Positions 35,386 through 46,876 of a stretch of 64,000 nt of DNA are shown piece after piece (position 1 is the first letter of the stretch; each line of letters begins with the position of its first letter). The notes under the pieces are model-generated. The model was given only the letters and a program-made list of their open reading frames with translations. It did no database searches and was not told the origin of the DNA. Location of the stretch: NCBI GenBank assembly GCA_010093515.1, contig MU001673.1, positions 810,049 through 874,048 of the forward strand, written 5' to 3'. The position numbers and the translations under genes were made by a program. This DNA is from Lineolata rhizophorae. Taxonomy: Eukaryota > Ascomycota > Dothideomycetes > Lineolatales > Lineolataceae.

Positions 35386-38348
35386 CTATTGGTGCTGCTG
35401 CCTTGATCCCATCCCCTGCTTTTGCTATTTCAAAGTTAGTAATCTCATTATTTCATGTCATAGTGCCGCAAACAAGGTCCCACTCACCTTCATCAGCTCA
35501 ATCCTCGCCTTCAAGTTCTGCGTCACCTCCGCAGCCCTCTTCCAGCTCTCCGCTCCGCCTTGCCCATCCTGGCCCCCTCCTGGAGCACCGCCCGCTAACG
35601 CTGGGCTCGCTCTACCACCAAACCCGCTCCCCGACCTCCCATTTCCCTCCGCGCCCCCGGCCGACGACCCCGACGACGAAAACTGGCCTAGCGGCGGGGA
35701 GCCCAGCTTCTGCCTCGCGTGGTGGCCATCGAGCCCGAAGTTGTTCTCCTTGCCCTCGCCGGTGGCAGAGCCGAGGGAGGCGTGGCTGGCGTGGGACGAG
35801 GCGTAGGGGCGGCGATTGTAGGACGGCGGCGGGGACGTGGCGCCGTAGCCGCCGCCGCTCCCACCGCCGCTAAGGTTGCTGTTATTGTTGCTGCCACCCT
35901 GGCCGATCATGTCGGAGACGTCGAGGGGGGCCGGGCTCGTGGCTCGCACCTGGCGCGCGAGCTCGCGTTTCAGCCGGTCCACCTCGCGCTGCTGCTGCTG
36001 GACCGTCTGCTCCGCAGCCTCGGCGTCTGACCGCGCGCGCACGAGTTGGGTCTCTTTCGCTTTGATGCTCAGCACATCGCGAGTGTGGTCCTCGATTAGT
36101 TGTGCGTTCTGGTTCTGCAGCTCCGTGACCTGCGAGTGCAACTTAGATCGCTCTGAGCGGAGCTCTTCCGTTTGCCGTCGCATCCGCTCAACCTCGGCCC
36201 GCAGCTCCTCCAGCTCCGCCCGTTCTATGGCAGACAGACCGGAGGGCGCACCGACAACGCCGCCATTGGGAGCGCCGGCACCACCTCCGAAGCCACCTGC
36301 TTCACCCCCGCCGAAGCCGGCCGCCGCTTGGGGCTTCCCTAGCGGCCGTTGTGCGAGGCCGCGGCCGGGTAGGCCCATTTTGCTCGGTGCAGGTACAGGG
36401 GCAGGTTGCGGGGGCTCCTCAACGGGTTGGGGCGGCGGAGCAGTCTGACGTTTGGGCGAAGAGACGGCGGGAGGCCTACCCGCCGGTGGCCTGAGCCCGC
36501 CGCCGGGCTTCGCAAGGCCGGACTTGGCACCGAGCTTGGGAACGCCGCCCGGGCGACTTGTGGGACGGGGCGCGAGAGGTGCGGATGCGGGTTCCTCCAC
36601 CGGAGGAGCGGCGGCGGGCGGTGCAGCGGGCTTCTTGACACCGCTAGTAGCCGGGCGCTTCGTGGTTGGGGGTCCGCCGAGACGCTTGGTACCACCGGCG
36701 GCAGCCTTGGGTGCGGGCGCCGATTTGGGCTTGTATTTGGCTTTGACCTCGGTAGATTCGTAGTACTCCTTGATCTTAGTCTTGCGGATATCGTCGAGGC
36801 CATCTAGATGAGCGTTCATAACGCGGTCGCCCATGATCTTCCACAGAATACCCAAGACCTCGGCACCGGCGGAGCGTTGCACCTCCTGGGAGTCGGTGAG
36901 CAGCTTCGTTGCTGCCTCAGCGATTGATTTGGCCTCGGGAAGGTCGGGTGCTTCCTTCGTAGTCTTGAGGCACCGAATCAGAAAGCGCGTCGATTCGAGC
37001 TTGACCTGCGGGTTCTTGTGGGTAAGGAACCCAAGAATCTCGTCGAGATTGTCCGAGATGCTGGTGGCCATGAAAACAGCGTCGAGAGCGGAGCCGATGG
37101 CATCCGCTACGCTCTGTTTCTTCTCTTTAAGACGCTCCATCATTGGCGAGAGAACAATATTTCGATACTTGGCAAAGGAGCGCTTAAGGCCTTTTGCCAG
37201 AATCTCGATACAGTTGGCAGCGACTGTGACAACAGCAATGTTGGCATCTTTCATGCACTTGGCTAGCGCACGGAGGATATCGTCGAAAGGCCCTTCCTGA
37301 ATTCTAGGATGGTTGATTGCGGCTTGAAGGTCGTCAAGTGCTTCCTTACGATCCTTCCACTTAGAAGAACTGAGTCGATCCTGCAAATCTTTGGGTATCT
37401 TCGGAAATACGTCGACAGGCTCATACTCAGGTTCGAGATCAATCTCTGCCTCCTCTTCTTCTCCGCCATCTGCCTCAGTATCCCCTCCACCGCCTCCATG
37501 TGCATCCGCTGCTGCTTTCGCAGCTTGTTGTGACCGTAGAAGCCTTTCCTGCTTTGGTGGCGGCTCATCCTTGACCTTCTCAAAAAGCTTGTCCAGATCT
37601 TGCTGCTGTACGGGCTTTAGCTCGTTCCAAAACAGCGGTTTCATCGCTTCCTTTAGCCAACGGTAGAATTCAACCGTGAGGTCTTGCGCGGCCGCGCGAA
37701 CGTTCTTGTCGGCGTGACCGAATACTTTGGGCAGAGCCTTGAGGGTGGGTTTCGGCTCGATGGTCTTGCACCCGTACGCGTGGAATATTGATGTGAGCGC
37801 ATTTAGGGTAGCGGTGATGAGCTTGGGCTGTTTGTGTGACAGCATAGGGAGGAGCTCGTCGATGACCGGGTCCGGCTTATCGAGCTCGATGTAGAGCATT
37901 AACGCCTCGAGAGACCTTTCTTTGGCAGCTGGCCGTGTTGAGGACAGGCCCTTTTCAGCTATGGGTGTGATGGTAATGTTGCGTGTCCTGGAAATCGTAA
38001 GTGCCGTGAGCAACTACTTCATGGTCCAAGCCCGTTCCGGCTTTAAGTCGCAATTTCAGACTAGACGGAATATGAACCATACCTTACACATCCCTGTGGC
38101 CCGGCAATCTGTAAGAAGGCACACAGCGCCGCAAGACCTTCTTGCTGCGCAGCGACGTTCGAGTCCGCAACAGCTCCTTTCCACAGGCCCGCATCCTGAA
38201 TGAACTGGCGCACTATCGGATCGCCTTCAGAAGCGGCGTTGTCGAACTCCTTCTTGGCGGCTTCGTAGCCTTCCTTCCGCACCTTCCAGTTCTTATGCGC
38301 GAAGCGATCCTGCAACGGCAGCTGGGAGAAGTCCTCCTCTTCCGCCAT
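35386..38348 (-). CDS. XMAP215/Stu2-family microtubule polymerase
   Basis: Exons 38348-38083, 37987-35488 and 35424-35386 code for 934 residues. Two TOG domains are visible: residues about 1-235 (from QDRFAHKNWKVRKEGYEAA to VEFYRWLKEAM) and about 285-515 (from LQDRLSSSKWKDRKEALDDL to KIKEYYES). A basic, Ser/Pro-rich linker for lattice binding follows (about 515-690), then a coiled coil that dimerises fungal members (about 690-800, RAELEELRAEVERMRRQTEE). The tail has AEVTQNLKARIELMK. TOG domains bind curved tubulin dimers and add them to plus ends. The 3' exon codes only 12 residues; a good branch site (ACTAAC) precedes it. The first intron's donor was chosen because it restores the conserved CVRTRNITITPIAEKG. 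Human relatives have five TOG domains, fungal ones two, as here. Confidence 0.94.
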
Positions 38349-39472
38349 AGTCACGGGTACGCGTAGTAGATGTCCTATAGACCGTATTAGTCGGACTCGG
38401 CGCGACATGATGTTGCGGGAACGTTGGATGGCGGGAGCAAATACACGTGTGGATAGCTCTGGTGAGATTGCTCGGAGGGGCACGGCGCAAACGCAGCACC
38501 GGTACGCACGGCGGCGGACTTACGGCTTTGTCTCTCTTCCTTTTCCTTTCTTGCGTGAGAGTATTTCTAGGTCGTTCGAAATCCGGCCGGTCTGAGGTGG
38601 CGAGCGCCGCGTTCTGCAGGACTCCCGAAGGTTTGAAGAGATAGGGCGTAGTCTGGCGGCGGCGCGACAAGACTCGACACGTGATATCGACCGAAGCAGG
38701 ACGAACTGAAGCAGCGAGCGCGTTCGGGCAATCTTAAGCGCGGCGACGTGGTGGATATCGGGTGGAATATGAACAGAGCGTCTAGGAGAGCGAAAGGTGG
38801 TGTGTTGGTCGAGTCGACGTAACGGGCATGACGGGCAAAAACACGGCCGTCGCGTTGGCAACATGCATGCAGCCTGGGCCGCGCTCGTCCCTGGCACGTG
38901 TCCCGCGCTCTTGGCCCGCTCGCTTCACCGCCCGGGCGCCCGGCGAAACTGCCCTCGCCCCGCCGCTGCCCCCGGACCGGGGGCACCAAGTCCCGCCGTC
39001 GCGGCCCCATCGTCAACATTTGGCGTCGCCGCCAGCAATAGACCGTCCCACCACCAACATCGCCGCGCACCACCTCGAACCTTTCCGCTCCGCACGGCCA
39101 CATCGGCGGCCTCATCGCGAATTCTCCAGAACGTTGCGCGCCGTCTTCTCGCAGCCGTAAGACTGTTTGGCGCTTAGTCTTTATTTCGTCTTTAGACCAA
39201 GACAAGACAACCCTCACGCAGGGATTCACCCTAGCCTGTAAACCTCCGACAGGTTCCAAAAGAAAGCCCGGACCAAGGCCACGAGTTCGCCTCTCGCCTA
39301 TCATCACCGCGGCGAGATCTCTCCGATAAAGACATCGCACAACCCCCATCGGTGCAACAAACCGCTACCTGCATTTCGAGTCCACTCAACACACCTGCTC
39401 TAGAAGCAATAGTGCCGGTAGAGCGTGCCGAGTGCGCAGGCGGATGCGCCTTCGGCCGCACCGATCGTCACG
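38349..39472. promoter_or_regulatory. Shared divergent region of Stu2-type and LIS1 genes
   Basis: About 1.1 kb between two start codons facing apart. It must contain both promoters. Open frames here (up to 260 codons on the minus strand) are GC-driven and show no family features. No specific element is identified. Confidence 0.5.
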
Positions 39473-41110
39473 ATGAGCCAGCTATTAACTTCGCGGCAGG
39501 CTGAAGAGCTGTATGTTTGTCTGATCTCCCAAGATATTTGGCTCATGGTTGTGCCGCATTAAACTGCCTCAGCGAGAACCATTAGAATGCTAATCGTTAT
39601 TCTCTCTGCAGGCACAAATCTATCATCGCATATCTGTCGGCGATCGGCCTGAACGAGAGCGCCTCCGCTCTGCGGAAGGAGAGTCAGATCGGCGACAGCT
39701 TCGATGATGCGACACGGAAGAAGTATGAAGGGCTCCTAGAAAAGAAGTGGACGAGCGTGGTACGACTGCAAAAGAAGGTGAGTTATCTCTAATCTCCATT
39801 CAAACACCAGCAACATCATACCCTAAGCGTTACCGGCCGTGTTTGTTCCGAGCGCACTATTCTATATATTCCGTCGGGATCTCAGACTGCTGATACAGTA
39901 GTACCTTGTCCAAACACAGATAATGGATCTAGAATCCCGCAATGCGACCTTGCAACACGAGCTCGACTCCTCGACGCCGACTTCGCTCCTCCGCAAGAAC
40001 CAAGACCCCACCTCGTGGCTCCCGCGATCCCCCGCGCGGCACACACTGCAATCGCATCGACAGCCGGTCACTTGTGTGGCCTTCCACCCGATCTTCTCCT
40101 CGCTCGCGTCCGGCTCAGAAGACACCACTATCAAGATCTGGGACTGGGAGCTGGGCGAACTGGAGCGCACCGTCAAAGGCCATACCAAGGGCGTCCTGGA
40201 CGTCGATTTCGGTGGTCCGCGCGGCGGCACCCTGCTCGCATCCTGCTCGTCTGACATAACCATCAAGCTATGGGACCCCTCAGACGAATACAAAAACATC
40301 CGCACACTGCCCGGCCACGACCACTCCGTGTCTGCGGTCCGCTTCGTGCCGTCCGGCGCCGCCGGCTCGCCCGCGTCGGGTAACCTCCTCGTCTCCGCTA
40401 GCCGCGACAAGACGCTGCGCGTCTGGGACGTCACGACGGGGTACTGCGTCAAGACGATCCGGGGCCACGCCGACTGGGTGCGCGACGTGGCGCCCTCGAT
40501 CGACGGCCGCTGGCTCGTCTCGGCGGGGAACGACCAGACGGCGCGGCTGTGGGATGCGGCGTCGGGCGAGGCGAAGACCGCCTTTGTCGGCCACGAACAC
40601 CACGTCGAGTGCGTGGCCATTGCGCCGCCGGCGAGCTACTCGCATCTGGCCGGGCTAGCGGGGCTCAAGAAGGCACCGCCGGCGGGGAGCTCGGCTGAAT
40701 TCATCGCCACCGGGAGCAGGGATAAGACGATCAAGGTGTGGGACGGGCGTGGGACGCTTATCAAGACGCTGGTCGGCCACGACAATTGGGTGCGCGGCCT
40801 AGTCTTCCATCCAGGCGGCAAGTACCTCCTCTCCTGCAGCGACGACAAGACGATCCGCTGCTGGGACCTCGCACAGGAGGGCAAGTGCGTCAAGACTCTT
40901 GAGGACGCACACGGTCATTTTGTCAGCTGCATACGTTGGGCGCCGAGTGTGGTCAAGGACGATCCGCTGAATGGCGCCGCGGCGGGAGCGAATGGCGTCG
41001 TGAACGGAGGCGCCCCGAAGAAGGATGAACCCGGCGGCCAGAAGATGAATATCCGTTGCGTTATCGCAACAGGGAGCGTGGATCAGAATGTTAGGGTGTT
41101 TGCGTCGTGA
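39473..41110 (+). CDS. nudF: LIS1/NudF dynein regulator (PAC1)
   Basis: Exons 39473-39510, 39612-39777 and 39920-41110 encode 464 residues. The LisH dimerisation motif is at about residues 10-40 ([20 protein letters not shown]), a coiled coil at about 60-85, then seven WD40 repeats from about residue 110 to the end. The repeats show typical GH...WD spacing ([40 protein letters not shown]). LIS1 binds the dynein motor and helps assemble and activate dynein-dynactin; in filamentous fungi its loss blocks nuclear migration. Typical family length is about 410-470. A short insert of about 30 residues lies between the last repeats ([14 protein letters not shown]). The gene is complete. Confidence 0.96.
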
Positions 41111-42084
41111 AGGAGTGTGGACGAGGAGAAGAGCAAAGCAGTCTGCGGAGTTCATTTCGGCCTTCTTTGCAAGTTTCGAGGCCTCTTTTACATACAGTTT
41201 GCCGGAGTTGAAAGAGCTTTCTTCCCCATGGTTTCTGCGTCCTCGAAGCATACCCCTCTGGCGTTTTGTTGTGTCTCTGTATTATGGGCGCAGGCTGAGA
41301 CTTTTGCCTGCTGGGGGTTATATTGCTCCTTGCCGGCTGCTGCGGGAAATCACATTTCATCAACTCTTCCATCTGCCATTCTTCACTACTGTGTTTTCTC
41401 CTTTGTAATATTTCTCTTTAGAGCGTCTTTGTCGGGGCTGGTGGCGCGGTTGCTCTTGTACTTTTCTTCCTTGTTTGTTCCTGGATAGTTGTGAAATGGG
41501 CAATGTGCCCCCAGCCATTATTGGCTGCGTTCTGTTTGCGAACGACGGTATTCATGTATGTGGTCTGAACAGAAGCAGACTAGAATTTCTAAGTAATGCT
41601 ACGCGACAATTGTGGGGCTAGCTGATCTCTCTGAGCTCATCTTTGAGACGTGCTAGCTCCCGTGCAGCAATTGGCCGCTCCATGTTGCAGTAATGCCGTG
41701 TGGCGGTGCGTCAGGGGTGTGTGGCTTTCCCGGGAACCGGGGAAGATCGTCGCAATGACGCCTGCCAAGACAACGCGTCTAGTTGTCAAGGACGGGAGAC
41801 AGGGACTGTTTTCCACAACTAGCGCCTGGGCGGCTCTCTAACTCCCTGGAATTTGCAACTTCTGCCCAATCTGCATGCCTCTCTGTTTCTTTCTCTTTTC
41901 TGTCTCATTTCTGTTCTTGTCGTCATGGAGTGATTGATTTGCAGCGTTGTCGATTCACAGCGTGTTTCTGTCTTTCCCTTCCATAGCTGCGGAGTGAACC
42001 GTTCTAAGTCTTGCAGCTCACAGCTCCAACTTGTCTCGCGCCATAGAAAGAAATCGTACTTGTCCCATTCCTGACAGCGCCGTT
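41111..42084. other. Intergenic between LIS1 and MCU
   Basis: About 970 bases holding the 3' UTR of LIS1 and the promoter and leader of the calcium uniporter gene, which lie in the same direction. No gene or specific site recognised. Confidence 0.45.
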
Positions 42085-43970
42085 ATGAAGCTACGGCTAT
42101 CCACACCGGCGCTCTCGCGGGTCTTGTCCGTCGAACTACGCGCATCTTGCGCCCCCGCTCCACAACGACATGCCGCGCCGCTGTTCCGCGAGCCTCACCC
42201 GTTCGCAGTCCCTCTATGCAAGCCGCCGGAATCTATCCCCTTCTCGACCTGGCAGCGCGCGCAGTACTTTTCGACGCGTCCAAAGCTGAAGCAGAAAAGC
42301 GCGGATCCGGATAGGTTCAAGCAGCTTCCGGGCGAGTTGAATAACAAGGTGACGCCAGAGGAGAAGGAACACTACGAGCGGACTGTGGCGGAGAGCACGC
42401 AGAGCGGCGGGCAGGTGCGGACGCCGTGGCAGCGCGAAGGGGCGGAAGAGAAGCCAGTGAAGAAACCTAGAAGCGCAAGCGCCATGACAAAGGGTAGGTA
42501 TCAGTGCTTTCTCCGTTACAATGGCGCTACTCATTGCAGAGCATGTCGAGCTCACAGTTGCGATTGCCAGGAAAACTTCTCACGACGCCTTCCCGCATGC
42601 TTAAGCTCGTCATTCCCCTCACGATCTCGGACCACAACACAGATCGCAAGGACGTGGAGCCGCTCGCGCTGCTAGTGCACCCGCAACAGCCGCTCTCGTA
42701 CCTCGAGCGCCTCATCCAGGCCGAGCTGCCGTTGCTACGCGAAGGCAACCGCGAGCGGGTTCCAAACGTGTGGTTCCGTGCCGAGGACTCGATGCGGGAT
42801 AGCCTAGAACCGCGGACGCCACGTGTCGGACGAGAGAAGGGCAAGGGTGGCCGGGACGACGAGGGTGTCCAAGTAGCGCAGGAGAAGGAGAGGCGGGACC
42901 AGGATGCGGAGGAAGAGGACACGAAGGAGGAAAGAGAACAGACGAGTGTCGAGCAGGATGAACATGAGAAGATGCAGAAAGAACACAAAGAAGCCGTTGA
43001 AAACCCTCCACACGGGGACGCGGCCGAGGACGCCCAGTCCGGCGACGTCAACAAAGACCGTCTTTCGCCGCAGCACGCGCGCCAGCTGCGCGGCGGGCCT
43101 GGCGAGGGTGGGGTGGAGTCGTACAGCGGGCTGGGTCACGAAACGGCGTCCGGGCGTGACGACGAGTCATCTAAGGAATCCTCCGAGGATGATGCCGAAG
43201 AACGCCATATGGTGCGTTGGTCCTCGTCGACCGAGATCGGCGACTTCATCCGCGACGCGGCGCGCGGCAAAGAGTTCGCCATCGAGATCGAAAACGCGCC
43301 GTCGGATATCCGCGTCGGCGTGCCGTCGTTTGGGGATCGGACGTATTACCTACGCATGCGGCTACGCAGCACGAGCAGGAAGATTGCGCAGATGGCGGAT
43401 GTGAAGCGTGAATGCGACGAATTGGCTAAGAAGGGGGCGCAGAGGTTTGCCTTCAGCGGGCTAGGAGTTTTGTGTGCGTGGTGGTATTTGGTGTACCGGT
43501 TGACGTTCGAGACGGATCTCGGGTGGGATGTGATGGAGCCGGTGACAGTGAGTCCCATTTCTCTCTATCCGACATTTTCTTTTGCATCAAATCCCGGTTC
43601 TGATTTCACAAAAAAATAGTATCTCGTCGGCCTCACCACATTCATGGGCGGCTATGTCTGGTTTCTCTACCACAATCGCGAGGTCTCATACCGCACCGCC
43701 ATGAACGTCACCATCTCGCGCCGCCAGTCCAAGCTATACGAACAGCGTGGCTTCGACCTAGCCAAGTGGGAGCAACTCATCGAGGATGGCAACGCGCTCC
43801 GTCGCGAGATCCGCGCCGTCGCTACTGAGTACGACGTTGAGTGGGACGAACTGAGAGACGAGAAAGAGGAGAAAGTCGCGGAGGCGTTAAGGAAGGAGAG
43901 GGACCCGAAGAAGGATAAAGATGGAGATAGTGACAGCCATAGAGACGAGGGTTCAGACAAGGATAGATAG
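42085..43970 (+). CDS. mcu: Mitochondrial calcium uniporter pore subunit
   Basis: Exons 42085-42493, 42571-43547 and 43620-43970 encode 578 residues. The N-terminus is Arg/Ala-rich and lacks acids, a mitochondrial presequence. The matrix domain begins near residue 140 ([17 protein letters not shown]) and contains an acidic, disordered insert of about 120 residues (about 227-347). The pore part has helix 1 ([19 protein letters not shown]), the selectivity motif [10 protein letters not shown] with the Asp and Glu that coordinate calcium, and helix 2 ([13 protein letters not shown]). A coiled-coil, charged matrix tail follows. Fungal MCU proteins form the pore in the inner membrane. The second intron splits the motif between Thr and Tyr and joins in frame. 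The start was set at the first in-frame ATG. Confidence 0.95.
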
Positions 43971-44770
43971 CCCATGAGTGGCTTTCTGGTGTTTCCTCCT
44001 TTTCGGTTTAGATTGGTTGTTGGTGGCGTGCAAATGTACGATCATCCGCGGCATAGCGTGGAGTTTAGGAATATACACTAGCCTTCGTAGTATGTAGGCT
44101 CAGTATCGCTGTTATCTGTGGATGCCACAACTGTCGAATCCAATTGTACGCGGACCAACTAGTGAAGGCAGTGAAACACTCACTGCAAAACCTGTTTCGT
44201 TCATAGCTGCTGACCTGAGCCGGTTTTAGCATACACCTTCGCAAGCCGAAGATCCATCATTAGAAGGATATTCCTAAGCATAAAAGAAAGTGGCCAAAGG
44301 CTTTACATAGAGACTAGCGGTTTGCTTAATTAAACTCATCTTCTCTTCCTCTGGGGGTAGAACAGAACCTATAAAATATCGGAAAGGAACTGTTAGCGCT
44401 ACCTTGAAACAAGCTATTGATAAATGAAAATCAAAGGTAAAAGCAATACCAGCTAAGCGCCGACGACAGTTTGGAAGTGTTGAGCAGTGACATTGGAGGC
44501 CGGACCGCCAGCTCCAGTCCCGCCGTCTCAGCCTTTAGGATTAGGTTTTTTCTTCTCTCGACAAGCAGGTCTTGCTCGACTCTTTACTGGGTCTCTCGTA
44601 CGGGGGATCACACCATTGCCCTGCGTTGGAAGCCGAGAAATCGCGGGGTAGGTACTTGTCAATGCCATACAACAAGTGCATCCGACAACAATACGAGCCA
44701 TTAGTGAGCCACTTTAACTTTTCCATTCACACTTGAGCTTTCTGATTTAGGGGGATCGCATTATTCCATA
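43971..44770. other. Convergent intergenic region
   Basis: About 800 bases between the 3' ends of the calcium uniporter and the kinase-like gene. No feature recognised. Confidence 0.5.
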
Positions 44771-45648
44771 TTATCTACTCGTAGTCTTCTCTCGACCTGA
44801 AGAGGACGCCAAGTTTTGATACCCAGGCGTGTAAAATGCCGCGGTAATCCAAGCTAGTCGTTTTATCATCGTGTACATCAGTTCTACCAGCTACATTGTA
44901 TACACATACCTTTGAAGTGCTTCCATACTCGCATATTCTCCATTCCAACACTTTTGAATAACACTTGCAAAGAGAATTCCGTCATAGGTAGCTCCCCGGC
45001 TTCTGGCCAACGCTCGAGGTCGAAGTAATCGTATTTAAACTCCCGCCAGACGGCGATGGAGTACAGCATGCAGCCAAGATGAAGTATCTCAATCTGAGGG
45101 GTTGTACCGTTGACGTGGAATTGTCCCATATCGGTGTCTAATGGCAGCAAAATGCATTCCCCGAAATCGCACAGCTTCAACGTGTTGTCGTGGAGGAGAA
45201 CGTTTCGAAGAGCAATATCTTGAATAATAATCTTGCGAGCATGAACGTGGGCGAAGGTATCCACCAGCAGTCGAATCCATTTAGCCCTCAGTTCCTGAGC
45301 CGGGGCAAGGTTCGCCTGCATATAGGCTGCCAAATCGCCCTGATTGGCAAAAGCGAGCTCAATAGACTCATCCGTAGCTTTGAAACATTCTATGATCCCA
45401 GCGTGGCTTCCTAGCCGCTCGTAGACGGCTTTCTCCGTTTGGATTTCAGCGCGGTTTACCATGTTTGAATAAGCGCGCTCATTGTTATGTTCGGCGTATA
45501 TCTTGGGATCTTTACGAACGCGATCTTCGGCAATCTGCCAAACAAGCCCAAACGACCCATTGCCGACCAGCCGTCCAATTTGATGATTGCGAGTCGGGCT
45601 GGCGTTTGTGGAGGCCGTGTGCTCTTGCGGAGGCGGTGAGATTACCAT
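44771..45648 (-). CDS. Small atypical protein kinase-like protein
   Basis: Exons 45648-44910 and 44853-44771 encode 273 residues. The 56-nt intron joins KHFK to AWITAAFYTPGYQNL in frame. A protein-kinase N-lobe is recognisable with a Gly loop (LVGNGSFGLVW, about residues 27-37). The catalytic loop reads IIIQDIALRNVLL (about 138-150), so Asp and Asn are kept but the His-Arg of HRD are replaced. DFG is intact (LCDFGEC). The activation segment is very short and the APE motif is absent. Small kinase-like proteins with HQD-type loops form expanded families in Pezizomycotina and are mostly uncharacterised; some may be inactive. The frame is open upstream without an ATG. Substrate and role unknown. 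Confidence 0.8.
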
Positions 45649-46876
45649 TGAGGAATGGTCAAAATGAGCGGCTTCAGTGATGTTGGTTGTTAGCCACGCT
45701 CGAGCCCTGGTTGGCAACAGTCAGGAGGTACGATGCATGGGTGAAGTATGCGCCAGGAGAAATAGATTTTCCGCTCCAGACAATAGTACAGCCTTTTAAA
45801 AGAAGGTACATAGTCCCGTCAACCAACATTTTTTATTGCAAACAACTGCCAAATCTTAAAGTACAAGAATACGCGCTACCTACAGTTTTTTCTTCTTTAT
45901 TTAATTTTTTATATTTTTCGCAGAACAAAATCCATAATGCGTTAATTTCGCGCACTCAAACGTAAAAGGAACGGGGTCGGCAAAAGCAAACTCTTCTCTT
46001 CCCTCTTCTCTACTTTATTCCTTCGCTTCTCTGCTTTAGCAATTCTACTCCGTACTCTTGCCCTCAACACTTCTGCAGCCAATTAAAACCTTCAAAAACC
46101 TACGTGAATAACGTGAGACCTGCCCAGCCCGTTTTTGGCTGTACAAAGTCCGTGCTTGATGTTTGTGCGGAGCGCCCCTCTCTCTACCTGCGTGTAGTAT
46201 TACGCGTTGGTATCACGAATATCGTGACGCTTTACGTAGAACAGTTCTATACGTCGTCGAGTATTTTCTAACAGTTCCCTGCGTATCGTCTGTCACATCA
46301 CGCATCATGCATCGTGCATCGTGTATCGTAGGAGCTACATCTATAAAGGAGGCCTCGTGCGATGTGGAGCCTCCCTAGGGTTGAGGAAGTCCCTATAAGG
46401 CGAGCGGAGCGAGCGGAGTCTGTAAACAATAAAACATTTCCGGTCCTGCTATGGTGCTCTACCATCCCAAAGGACGGTGACCCAGCAACCCACCCCCAAA
46501 GCGTCCAACCGGTTGCGGTCTTGGGGAAGGAAACTCTAAACACGAGACGGAAACTGAACCACTACTCAGTTCGAGAAAATGGACCTCTCACAGAACATTG
46601 TATATGGCTTGCTACAGATGATAGATATAATAAGGTCCATTCATTCAAAAAGATTGAAAGAGGGACGTACATACCCAACGCCTCTCTAAACCAGGTATCC
46701 AAGGTGTAGACTTGACCGTGGACCATCGAGTCATCCAATCCACCAAGCACTTATCACGCGAGAGCCACGCAAATTGGTACTCCTCCGACAGCCCCAAGCG
46801 CCCACACGAGAGGAAAATTAAAGCTGGGTGAAAAGACCAGAAGCGACGACTCAAGCAGCAAAACGACGAACGACCA
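45649..46876. other. Intergenic, AT-rich, no gene recognised
   Basis: About 1.2 kb. Between 46260 and 46430 is a patch with short direct repeats (GCATCGTG/GTATCGT units, then GCGAGCGGAGCGAGCGGAG) of repeat-like character, but I cannot assign an element. The rest is featureless. Confidence 0.4.

Noticed and set aside
38567-39349. Minus-strand open frame of 260 codons between the Stu2-type and LIS1 genes
   Set aside because: Lies in the shared promoter region, has no recognisable motif, and its composition looks GC-driven.
46150-46450. Patch with short direct repeats resembling the end of a repetitive element, possibly an LTR fossil
   Set aside because: No matching second copy, no internal region and no recognised family, so it is listed only as a repeat-like patch.
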